From Pararoseomonas baculiformis (GTDB lineage Bacteria; Pseudomonadota; Alphaproteobacteria; Acetobacterales; Acetobacteraceae): a DNA stretch of 64,000 nucleotides. Shown here in pieces: positions 38,980-46,453 of this stretch; position 1 is the first letter of the stretch; each line of letters opens with the position of its first letter. The notes beneath the pieces are model-generated. The model was not told where the DNA came from. It saw only the letters and a list, made by a program, of their open reading frames with translations, and ran no database searches. Location of the stretch: contig NZ_JAGIZB010000003.1 in NCBI RefSeq assembly GCF_017813395.1, positions 1 to 64,000 of the forward strand, read 5' to 3'. A program made the translations under genes and the position numbers.

Positions 38980-39882
38980 TTAATCGACGATGATCCGCGC
39001 TTCCGATACGCCAGCCCGCAACGCTCCGTCGAGCGCCCTGTCAGCCTCCGACGGGGAAGCGAAGGGCCCGAGCCGCACGCGCCACTCGGTCTGGCGGGCG
39101 GGCCCGAAGGCCTCGATGCGTGCGCCGCCCAGCTTTGCCGCCTGCCGCTGCGCCGCGGCGCGGCTGGCAAAGCTGCTCCCCTGCACAAACAGCCGCCCGG
39201 GCATGGCCGGCCCCTGCGAGACATCCTCCCGCAGCGTCACCGAAGCCGGGGCACGCTCCGCGGCCGAGGCAGCTGCCTGGATGGCCGGCCCCCGCCCCTC
39301 CCGCAGGCGCTCCGCCTGGCGTGCGCCAGCAATCGGCGCCAGCGCCTCCCGCTCCACCCGGCCGGTCGGCGCCGTGGCAATGACGGGCCGGCTGGCTTCG
39401 TCAGCAGGCAGCCCGCCGGCCAGGCTCCGGGAGAGAGTGCCCTCCACCGCGAGCCGCACCTGCACCGGCCGACCTGCCATGATGCCCAGCAGCTCCCCGG
39501 CCCGGCGGGAGAGCTCGATCACGCGCCCCGGATCGGCCGGCCCACGGTCATTCACGCGCACGGCAAGCGACCGCCCGTTCTCAAGATTGGTCACCACGAG
39601 CACCGCTGGCAGCTGCAGCGTGCGATGGGCCGCCATGAGCCCTGCGGGATCATGCACCTCGCCATTCGCCGTGCGCCGGCCGGCGCGAGGATCGGCAGCG
39701 ATGCTGGCGAGCCCGGTATCCACCAGCCCGAAATCCTCGCGCGGGTAAGACCAGACGCCGCGCAGCTGATACGGTTCCCCGACCACATAGCGGGGTTCCC
39801 CGGCGGGAGGCGGTGGCTCAGGCGCCTTGCAGCCGGAGAGGAGCGCGAGCCCCAACCCCAGCAGGAGGCCGGCGCGCCTCAC
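38980..39882 (-). CDS. rlpA: RlpA-like septal ring lipoprotein with SPOR domain
   Basis: A 300-residue predicted lipoprotein. The GTG at 39882 overlaps the mltB stop (GTGA) and starts VRRAGLLLGLGLALLSGC, whose LSGC is a lipobox. A double-psi beta-barrel (about residues 45-130) has RTANGEVHDPAGLMAAHRTL and VRVNDRGPADPGRVIELSRRA, as in RlpA. The C-terminal SPOR domain (about 225-300) has LFVQGSSFASRAAAQRQAAKL and binds denuded glycan strands at division sites. RlpA acts as a lytic transglycosylase in Pseudomonas. It sits between mltB and the carboxypeptidase, forming a cell-wall block. Confidence 0.9.
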   Translation of the reverse strand: MRRAGLLLGLGLALLSGCKAPEPPPPAGEPRYVVGEPYQLRGVWSYPREDFGLVDTGLASIAADPRAGRRTANGEVHDPAGLMAAHRTLQLPAVLVVTNLENGRSLAVRVNDRGPADPGRVIELSRRAGELLGIMAGRPVQVRLAVEGTLSRSLAGGLPADEASRPVIATAPTGRVEREALAPIAGARQAERLREGRGPAIQAAASAAERAPASVTLREDVSQGPAMPGRLFVQGSSFASRAAAQRQAAKLGGARIEAFGPARQTEWRVRLGPFASPSEADRALDGALRAGVSEARIIVD

Positions 39883-40853
39883 GCCACTCGGTCGGACAGC
39901 AGTCCAACCGCGAGGGCGTAGAAGTTCGAGGGATTGTAGCGCCGGATCACGTTGAAGTTGTGATAGACCAGATAGGCCTGGAGGCTGTCCGAAGGCCCGC
40001 CCGGGAGGATCACGGCCCCCTTCATCTCCAGCGCCGGCACCGAGGTGCCATCGGCAAAGGTGACGCCGCGCTGCGCCCATTCGCGCAGCGGCCGCATGTT
40101 ATCGCGCGTGGCTTCGGAGGGGTCGAAGCCCTCGGGCAGGGTGACCTCCCGGCCCCAGCGCTCGTCATCGCGCCAGCCGGAGCGTGCGAGGTAGTTGGCG
40201 ATCGAGCCAAGCGCGTCGGCGCGGCTGTCCCAGATGTCCTTGCGGCCGTCCCCATCGGCGTCGACCGCCAGGCGCTCGAAGCTCGTCGGCATGAATTGCG
40301 GATGGCCCATGGCGCCCGCCCAGGAGCCGCGCATCCGCTGGGGCGAGACATGGCCTGCATCCAGGATGCGCAGCGCCGCCATCAGTTCAGCCCGGAAGAA
40401 GCTGGCCCGCCTGCCCTCCCAGGCAAGGGTCGCCAGGGCCTCGATCACGCCGAAGCCGCCGGTATTGCCGCCGTAATTCGTCTCCATCCCCCAGATGGCG
40501 ACCATAAAGCGGCCGGGCACGCCGTAGCGCCCCTCGAGCGACTGCAGCAGCGCGCGGTTCTCCGCATAGGCCCGGCGCCCCTGGTCGATCCGCGCCTGGC
40601 TGACGATGCGGTCGCGATACTGGCTCCACGTCAGGGTGCTTTCTGCCTGGCGCCGGTCCAGTTCGATCACCCTGTCCACTGGCCGGATGCCGGACAGGGC
40701 GCGTTGCAGGGTCGCGTCGGAAACCCCGCCGCGGCGCGCCTCCGCCCGGACACCCTCCAGGAAGGAGTCGAAGCTGCCGCGCTGCGCCAGGGCGGGGCGC
40801 GCCAGGAGAAGGGCGGGGGCGCAGAGGACGGACCGGCGGGTCGGGCGGTTCAT
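39879..40853 (-). CDS. mltB: Lytic murein transglycosylase (MltB family)
   Basis: A 324-residue periplasmic enzyme cleaving peptidoglycan glycan strands. A signal MNRPTRRSVLCAPALLLARPALAQ carries an RR pair. The catalytic Glu lies in WGMETNYGGNTGGFGV; SWAGAMGHPQFMPTSFERLAVDADGDGRKDIWDS and SIANYLARSGW-type blocks are standard MltB. The C-terminal NFYALAVGLLSDR closes the fold. It lacks the extra peptidoglycan-binding domain of some homologues. The rlpA start overlaps its stop by four bases. Confidence 0.93.
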   Translation of the reverse strand: MNRPTRRSVLCAPALLLARPALAQRGSFDSFLEGVRAEARRGGVSDATLQRALSGIRPVDRVIELDRRQAESTLTWSQYRDRIVSQARIDQGRRAYAENRALLQSLEGRYGVPGRFMVAIWGMETNYGGNTGGFGVIEALATLAWEGRRASFFRAELMAALRILDAGHVSPQRMRGSWAGAMGHPQFMPTSFERLAVDADGDGRKDIWDSRADALGSIANYLARSGWRDDERWGREVTLPEGFDPSEATRDNMRPLREWAQRGVTFADGTSVPALEMKGAVILPGGPSDSLQAYLVYHNFNVIRRYNPSNFYALAVGLLSDRVA

Positions 40854-40991
40854 GCCGGAGAGGTGCCACTTCCAGCCGCGCGGGGCAACGGAGGTGTTGC
40901 AACAAGCCGTTGCAGCCCGGCCTCCGTAGTCGACCTTGCCTGTTTCTTCCCGGATGGCGTGCCCGGTCCCCCTCCCGCCTAACCGAATGCT

Positions 40992-41975
40992 TCAGAAGCG
41001 GAAGGAGACGCTGAACGACCCGAAGGACTGCACGCCCTTCTGGCCATAGAACTCCTCGCTCCGGAGCACATGGGTGTAGGCGAAGCGGACGCCGCGCCAC
41101 ATCACGGCCGCGCCTGCCTGCAGATCACCCAGCAGCACGCGCCGGTCCACGCGCGGGCCGTCGCGCCAGGTGTTGCCGTCGAGGAATATGTCCCGGGCAA
41201 CCGCCCGCCCTTCCAGCCCCGCGAAGACATACCAGCCGAAATCCTGGCGGGGCTGGAAGAAGCCGGACCCTGCCAGAGCGGGCCGGATCCGCACCGGGCC
41301 CCAGTCCGCGTCCAACCCGTCGCCGATCCGGAACAGCGCGCCGGCCGAGGCATAGGTCTGGACATTGCCCAGCGCACCGGCGACGACCGGAATGGCCTCT
41401 GCTTGGAGCGGCCCCACCTGCCCCATGGGTATGCGCCAGCGGCGTTCCAGCAGGATGGTTGCCGCGGGCTCGTCCTTCAGCTGCCGGTCCCAGCCCTCAG
41501 CGTTCCGGATGTTCAGCACGTCGTGCCAATTGTTCTGCACGAACTCCCCAAGCGCGGAGGGCCCCACCACGCCCAGCTGGATCTCGGCCAGGGTCTGGGT
41601 GCGCTCCGTCGTCCGGGTCAGGCTGGCGGCGCCGTAAAGATAGCCGGCATAGGGCCGGTCCCGCGGGTCCGGCCGGCGTGTGCTGGTGTCGCGCGGCGTG
41701 TAGATGTTCTGCCCCAGGGACAGGCCCCAGCGCAGCGCACCGGGCTCAAAGGCCAGGTCCAGCGCTCGGTCCATGGCGTTCAGTGGCCAGGGCAACTCCG
41801 CCGAGGGGGAGCGCCATGTGAGCAGCAGCCCGTTGGTGTAGTAGCGGTCGGACCCGCCAAAAAGGTCGTTCTCGACCGTGAGGCTGAGCGTCCCGCGCCA
41901 GTCCGGCGCTTCCTGCGCGAGAGCAGGGCTGGACGAAAGCATGGCGGCGAAGATCAGGCCCAATCGGCGCATCAT
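40992..41975 (-). CDS. LpxR-like outer-membrane lipid A deacylase (DUF2219)
   Basis: A 327-residue predicted 12-strand beta-barrel with signal peptide ending SPALAQ and a C-terminal aromatic-ending strand (SFSVSFRF). The LpxR/DUF2219 marks are LTVENDLFGGSDRYYTNG (N36, D37, T47 as candidate active-site residues) and QNNWHDVLN (H151), matching the calcium-dependent Salmonella LpxR site. Salmonella LpxR removes the 3'-acyloxyacyl chain of lipid A; activity here is inferred. It lies 138 bases upstream of mltB and 67 bases left of tRNA-Ser, oppositely oriented. Confidence 0.82.
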   Translation of the reverse strand: MMRRLGLIFAAMLSSSPALAQEAPDWRGTLSLTVENDLFGGSDRYYTNGLLLTWRSPSAELPWPLNAMDRALDLAFEPGALRWGLSLGQNIYTPRDTSTRRPDPRDRPYAGYLYGAASLTRTTERTQTLAEIQLGVVGPSALGEFVQNNWHDVLNIRNAEGWDRQLKDEPAATILLERRWRIPMGQVGPLQAEAIPVVAGALGNVQTYASAGALFRIGDGLDADWGPVRIRPALAGSGFFQPRQDFGWYVFAGLEGRAVARDIFLDGNTWRDGPRVDRRVLLGDLQAGAAVMWRGVRFAYTHVLRSEEFYGQKGVQSFGSFSVSFRF

Positions 41976-42042
41976 GGTTCCCTTGCTGCGTCAGCCGGTG
42001 TAACCCGCGCCTGAGCGGCTGTCGTCGCGCGATTGCGTGTCC

Positions 42043-42132
42043 GGATGGGTGGCAGAGCGGTCGATTGCTCCGGTCTTGAAAACCGGCGTGGGCGCAAGCC
42101 CACCGTGGGTTCGAATCCCACCCCATCCGCCA
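42043..42132 (+). tRNA. tRNA-Ser (anticodon TGA)
   Basis: The sequence folds as a class II tRNA with encoded CCA: acceptor GGATGGG pairs with CCCATCC (discriminator G), the anticodon arm CCGGT-CTTGAAA-ACCGG exposes TGA, a long variable arm GTGGGC-GCAA-GCCCAC is typical of serine, and the T arm is GTGGGTTCGAATCCCAC. It reads UCA/UCG-type serine codons. It borders the lipid-linked arabinose operon and is the only plus-strand gene between 32 and 50 kb. Confidence 0.97.
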
Positions 42133-42353
42133 CGCCGCCTCACGGGCTCGAAGTAGATGCTGACTCCCGCAAAGAACCAACGTAGTTTCCGGCCTTCTAC
42201 TCCAGGATTATTTGGCGCTGCGCCCGGCACCTCTTAAGTCAAAACAGCAGAAAGCCCTGCGCACTACAATCTGGAGGCAGATGACCACTCAGTCTCCACT
42301 GCCCCGGCGCATAAGCTTGACCGGCACCAAATCACAACGGAATAGTCAGTACC

Positions 42354-43937
42354 TCAGGACTCCGGCGCCCACTGCTCCAGCACAAGCTGCCGATACTGCT
42401 GTCGTGCCACCAGTCTCCGGCCCGGTATTGGCGCGACAGCTCCGTCAGGCCCCCGCAACCGGAACAACTGCCCGCCCATTATTGCCGGCATCGGCTGCTG
42501 ACGGTCCCAGAGCAGCGTAGTTACTCCGTTGACCAGCCGAGTTCGATCGTTCTCTCCCAACCCGAGTAGCGGCGTCAGCACTGGTGGCAGGCGCTGCATC
42601 ACTCGTGCCCAATCAGCATTCATGATGAAGGCCTGGCGCGGGCTCCCCCAATCGGGGCCTTTGAAGTACCAGAGAAAGCACCAGTAGGAGAAATCGCTCT
42701 CGAACAGGATCGTGTCGCCTGGAACGGCCTGTTGCTGCACCGCCTCGGCGGCCAAGCGGAAGCCGTCACCCTTGCTCCGCGGAATCTGGTAGCGCAGGTC
42801 CAGTCCGAGCCAGATAACAGCCAGGGCCAGCAGGAGCGCTGGACCAATGCGCCTCTGCGTTTGGTCCCTCACCGCCGTACGCTCTGCGTCCGCACCTCGT
42901 CCGGTCAGCTCGTCCTGCAGCGTCCCGGGAACGGCCGCGATCGGCGTTACCGGCCTCAGGCATGCGCGGGCCAAGCACAGACAAATGAAGGGAAGCACGG
43001 GCACGAAGATGCGCTCGATCCAGACAGGCCGGTGCAGGTAACTCAGCAAGGCTGCCAGCAGGAGTGGCAGCAGGATCAGCGTCAGCGCATCACGCGCCAG
43101 CAGACGGTCGCGCAGCGCGGCAGCCACCAGCCCGCCCAGAATCGCGAGGCTCAGCAGGATTGCAACCGGCAGCGGCGCGTCGGCGGCGCCGGCCAGGAAA
43201 CGCAGAACCTCCAGCACCTCCGTGGTGCCAGGTACGGCAAGATGGGTGACGCCGCGCATCATGCCAATGAGCAGGGGTAGGAGCGAGAGGACCAGGACCA
43301 GCAGTTCAATCGCCAGCCAGCGCAGCATTCGGCCCCTGCCCTGCTGCATCACAGTGACCGCGCCCAGAGTAACGCAGCCGGAAAGCATCAGCAGCCCCGC
43401 GGTATGGCTGTTGGTCACCGCTACCTGGCTCAATGCTATCCAGAGCCAGCCCATACGGCCGCCGCGCCCCTCCAGCCAGCGCGTCTGCGCGTGCCAAACC
43501 CACACGATCATCGCCATGATGAAGGCGTACATTCGAACTTGGTCGGCATAGGCGAGAGCGGCGGGGGAGACGGCAAGCAGCAGCCCCGCGCCAAGTCCGA
43601 CGCGAGGCCCATAGCGCCCGGCTGCCGCCCAGGCCAGCAGTGCAACCGCCACCCCGTGCCAGAGGACGGAGTTGGTCATCAACCAAGCATCGTCCTGCCA
43701 GGGCAGCATCCAGAGGCTGAGTTGCAGGTAATATAGCGGGGGATGCACATCGAAGCGCAGCACTGTGACCAGTGTCGCCCAAGGCCCCTCGGCAGAGAAA
43801 TTGGCCGAGAGCAACTCATCCAGCCACAGCCAACGGCCGGGTATGCCGAACAGCGAGAGGAGCGCAGCGAGGACGACCAGCAGCATGATCCCGCCGCCAA
43901 AGCGAGGCCCTTGCGGCGCAGCCAGAGGGGCGGGCAT
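42354..43937 (-). CDS. GT-C fold membrane glycosyltransferase (GT39/83-like)
   Basis: A 527-residue polytopic protein with about 11-13 hydrophobic helices. The first loop has WLWLDELLSANF (D40, E41), the acidic pair of GT-C enzymes, then RFDVHPPLYY (H65-P67), a common motif in ArnT/PMT-type transferases that use polyprenyl-phosphate sugars. A soluble domain of about 110 residues ends the protein. The start at ATG 43937 overlaps the DprE2-like stop by one base. As the last gene of a polyprenylphosphoryl-arabinose operon it is the obvious candidate to move arabinofuranose onto a periplasmic acceptor. The acceptor (glycan, LPS or protein) cannot be read from sequence. Confidence 0.8.
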   Translation of the reverse strand: MPAPLAAPQGPRFGGGIMLLVVLAALLSLFGIPGRWLWLDELLSANFSAEGPWATLVTVLRFDVHPPLYYLQLSLWMLPWQDDAWLMTNSVLWHGVAVALLAWAAAGRYGPRVGLGAGLLLAVSPAALAYADQVRMYAFIMAMIVWVWHAQTRWLEGRGGRMGWLWIALSQVAVTNSHTAGLLMLSGCVTLGAVTVMQQGRGRMLRWLAIELLVLVLSLLPLLIGMMRGVTHLAVPGTTEVLEVLRFLAGAADAPLPVAILLSLAILGGLVAAALRDRLLARDALTLILLPLLLAALLSYLHRPVWIERIFVPVLPFICLCLARACLRPVTPIAAVPGTLQDELTGRGADAERTAVRDQTQRRIGPALLLALAVIWLGLDLRYQIPRSKGDGFRLAAEAVQQQAVPGDTILFESDFSYWCFLWYFKGPDWGSPRQAFIMNADWARVMQRLPPVLTPLLGLGENDRTRLVNGVTTLLWDRQQPMPAIMGGQLFRLRGPDGAVAPIPGRRLVARQQYRQLVLEQWAPES

Positions 43938-44698
43938 CACAGCTTCATCCGCTTGAAGATTTGTTCCGGAATCAACCTGATCACGGTCATGATCGGCCAC
44001 CAGACGCGGCGGACATAGATGGCGTCACGCTGCCGCGCCGCTGCCTTCACCACGGCCGCGGCCACCTCCTCCGGCTGGGCGGTCAGCGCCTTGGGCAGGT
44101 CCATGCCCTCAGTCATACGAGTGGCAACGAAACCCGGCTTCACCGTCAGAACATGCACACCCTGACGCGCCAACCGGTTGCGCAGGCCTGATAGGAAGGC
44201 GGTGAACCCAGCCTTGGCGGAGCCGTAAACATAGTTGGTGGCGCGGCCCCGGTCGCCGGCAACCGAGCTAATTCCGATGATGGTGCCGCTGCCGCGCCGC
44301 TCCATGCGGTTGGCAACCTCGCCCAGGAACAGCGCCGGTGCCTCGTAATTGCTGCGCATGATCTCGGCGGCATGGACGATCTCGGCCGCGGCACGCGGCT
44401 GTTCACCGAGCAGGCCGGCCACCATTACCACCGTATCCGGGAGGACAGGCAGTGCATCGAGCACCCGCGCATGGGCCGGCGTGTCGAGCAGGTCGAGGCC
44501 GACCACACTGACGGTGGTGCCGTGGCGTAGCCGAAGGTCCTCCGCGTCGCGCTCCACCGTTTCCGGCCGGCGGGCGCATAGCACGATCGACTGTCCCTCC
44601 GCGGCATAGGCGCGCGCCAGGGCCCGGCCGATATCGGAAGTGGCGCCGACGATCATTGCCGTCTGCGTAGCCATCGCGGCGCGCTTGGTGTCGCTCAC
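43937..44698 (-). CDS. dprE2: DprE2-like short-chain dehydrogenase (decaprenylphosphoryl-2-keto-ribose reductase)
   Basis: A 253-residue SDR. The NAD(P)-binding motif is VGATSDIGRA (about 17-26), and the catalytic set is S144 or S145, Y158 and K162 in YGSAK. The C-terminus KPGFVATRMTEGMDLPK and the tail VRRVWWPIMTVIRLIPEQIFKRMKL match mycobacterial DprE2, whose C-terminal helix is membrane-associated. It would reduce the 2'-keto intermediate to polyprenylphosphoryl-arabinose. It begins at GTG overlapping the dprE1-like stop by four bases; the strict coupling with a DprE1 homologue is the best evidence for the specific function. Confidence 0.86.
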   Translation of the reverse strand: MSDTKRAAMATQTAMIVGATSDIGRALARAYAAEGQSIVLCARRPETVERDAEDLRLRHGTTVSVVGLDLLDTPAHARVLDALPVLPDTVVMVAGLLGEQPRAAAEIVHAAEIMRSNYEAPALFLGEVANRMERRGSGTIIGISSVAGDRGRATNYVYGSAKAGFTAFLSGLRNRLARQGVHVLTVKPGFVATRMTEGMDLPKALTAQPEEVAAAVVKAAARQRDAIYVRRVWWPIMTVIRLIPEQIFKRMKL

Positions 44699-46008
44699 AG
44701 GTCGAGCCTCTGCGAAAGCAGCGAGCGGAACTTCCGCCCAGGATCGGCCGCCGCCCGCGTGGCACGGAAGGCGTCGAGTTGCGGATAGCCGGCCCGCAGC
44801 ATGCCCGCGCCCATGCGTGCATCCTTGGCCAGATAGAGGCGGCCGCCATGATCGGTGACGATGGCATCGAGGGCCAGCAGCAGGTTGAAGCTGTCCGCAT
44901 CAGCGGGAAAGTCGAGAGCGAGGGTCCAGCCCTCCATCGGGAAGGAGAGCGGCGCCTTCGCCGCGCCCGGCCCGAACAACTTCAGCACGGCCAGGAAGGA
45001 TCCGCGACGGGATTGCACGATCCGCCGCAGCAATGCCGCCATTCCGCCTTCCCCGGCGGCATAGGGAAGCACGCACTGATACTGCACGAAGCCGCGCCGG
45101 CCGTAGATGCGGTTCCATTCCAGCACTGCGTCCAGCGGATAGAAGTAGCTGTCGTAATCGACGAGCGTCGTGCCAGGCCTGCCACTCCGCCAGTACAACT
45201 CGTTGAACGCGGCAATGCTCCAGCGGTTCAGCGCAACGGCTGGGAAGTCGAGCGGGATACGCCGGCTGCGCCGCTGCGGCACGGCGAGCGCTGCATGCGG
45301 GGCCTCCGCCCGCGTGGCATGCTCGCCGACATAGATCAGGGAACGCCCGAAATTGCGTCCACGCGCCTGGCAGTCGATCCAGGCGACGGCGTAGGTGGCG
45401 CCGCGCGTCTCCTCCAGCGCTGCCAACGCCGCTCCCAGATCAGGCGCTCGTCGGGTCTCCTGCCGTATCGCTGAGGTCTCGATCGGAATGAGCCGAAGAG
45501 TCAGGTCGAGAATGACGCCGGTAAGCCCCATGCCGCCGCGCGTCGCGGCGAAGAGTGCGCCCTCCTCCGCGGGTGAACAGCGGCGGAGGCTGCCATCGGC
45601 CATCAGCAACGTCATCTGCAGGACGTGATCGCCGAAGCTGCCGGCGCCGTGATGGTTCTTGCCGTGCACATCGGCGGCCATCATGCCGCCCAGGGTTACG
45701 AACTTTGTTCCTGGCGTCACCGGCACGAACCAGCCGCGCGGCACCAGCACGTCCAGCAGGTCGGCGAGCAGCAGACCCGCCTCGCATGTCACGCTGCCGT
45801 TATCCGCATCGAAGGCCAAAATCCGGTCTGCCGGCAAGGTGGAGAGCACGCCGCCGGCGCCGATCGCAGCATCGCCGTAGCTGCGGCCGTTGCCACGGGC
45901 GATCAGACCGGGCAGTGCCTGCAGCGCGGCGCGCCCTGCCTCAAGGTCTCGCAGCGCGCGGCAGGGCAGCTCGGCGACCGGAAAGCGCCCCCAGCCCGCG
46001 ATCTTCAC
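44695..46008 (-). CDS. dprE1: DprE1-like FAD oxidase (decaprenylphosphoryl-ribose 2'-epimerase subunit)
   Basis: A 437-residue VAO-type FAD enzyme closely matching mycobacterial DprE1. FAD contacts are GRSYGDAAIG (41-50), PVTPGTKFVTLGG and VHGKNHHGAGSFG (114-126). Later blocks YFYPLDAVLEWNRIYG, FVQYQ and VLKLFGP are DprE1-like. K395 in LYLAKDAR corresponds to the catalytic Lys418 of M. tuberculosis. The benzothiazinone target Cys387 corresponds here to A364 in GWTLALDF. The enzyme oxidises polyprenylphosphoryl-ribose to the 2'-keto form. It lies ten bases after the GtrA gene and overlaps dprE2. L-gulonolactone oxidase relatives are less likely given the neighbours. Confidence 0.9.
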   Translation of the reverse strand: MKIAGWGRFPVAELPCRALRDLEAGRAALQALPGLIARGNGRSYGDAAIGAGGVLSTLPADRILAFDADNGSVTCEAGLLLADLLDVLVPRGWFVPVTPGTKFVTLGGMMAADVHGKNHHGAGSFGDHVLQMTLLMADGSLRRCSPAEEGALFAATRGGMGLTGVILDLTLRLIPIETSAIRQETRRAPDLGAALAALEETRGATYAVAWIDCQARGRNFGRSLIYVGEHATRAEAPHAALAVPQRRSRRIPLDFPAVALNRWSIAAFNELYWRSGRPGTTLVDYDSYFYPLDAVLEWNRIYGRRGFVQYQCVLPYAAGEGGMAALLRRIVQSRRGSFLAVLKLFGPGAAKAPLSFPMEGWTLALDFPADADSFNLLLALDAIVTDHGGRLYLAKDARMGAGMLRAGYPQLDAFRATRAAADPGRKFRSLLSQRLDL

Positions 46009-46018
46009 GTGGCGGCCC

Positions 46019-46450
46019 TCATGCGCGGCCGAAGACCATATGCCGGTCGAGGTGGTATTTCGCCCAGTAGCCGAGGCCTAGGCCAAGTGCTGCGCCGACA
46101 TAGCGCAACGGCCCGCCGTCGCCGAGCCAGTGGAATGTGATCTCAAAAGCCCAGAACAGCAGCGTCGTCACCACCGACAAGAGGCCGTACAGGATGAACT
46201 GCCGCAGTCCGCGCAGCCGGCCCGGCGCGCGGTCATAGAAGATCCAGTACTTGTCCAGCAGGAATTTTGGCGCGAGCCCTGCCGCGGTTCCGGCGGCCAT
46301 GGCCAGCAGAAGCGCCCAAGGTCCGTGATAGAGGCCCATGACGGCCATCTGCACGAGGAGATTGAGCGTGCTCGCCAACAGGGCAAAGGCAACATAGCGC
46401 GCAGCCAAGCTGAAGCCGCGCGGCCGCGCGGCGAGAATGCCGTCGAGCAT
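46019..46450 (-). CDS. GtrA-family protein (Rv3789-like)
   Basis: A 143-residue protein with four predicted membrane helices and GtrA landmarks: RYVAFALLASTLNLL near the start, APKFLLDKYWIF in the middle and KYHLDRHMVF at the end. In mycobacteria, the GtrA protein Rv3789 lies in the DprE1/DprE2 locus and is proposed to flip or handle decaprenylphosphoryl-arabinose. The same position here, 3 bases after the HAD-UbiA gene and 10 before dprE1, supports the same role. It is a different paralogue from the GtrA at 1184-1633. Confidence 0.86.
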   Translation of the reverse strand: MLDGILAARPRGFSLAARYVAFALLASTLNLLVQMAVMGLYHGPWALLLAMAAGTAAGLAPKFLLDKYWIFYDRAPGRLRGLRQFILYGLLSVVTTLLFWAFEITFHWLGDGGPLRYVGAALGLGLGYWAKYHLDRHMVFGRA

Positions 46451-46453
46451 GGT

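Noticed and set aside
40854-40991. Outer inverted repeat ACGGAGG/CCTCCGT around 40889-40928
   Set aside because: A seven-base arm with a long, weakly paired interior and no T-run; too weak to call a terminator.
41991-42230. A short frame on the minus strand reading GGWGGIRTHGGLAP across tRNA-Ser
   Set aside because: This peptide is the well-known spurious translation of the complement of a tRNA-Ser gene and is widely misannotated.
42133-42353. Possible attachment site repeat of the tRNA-Ser 3' end bounding the arabinose operon
   Set aside because: No second copy of the tRNA 3' end (CCCACCCCATCCGCC) was seen near 47.9-48.3 kb, so an att pair cannot be supported. The 221-base stretch itself shows no gene.
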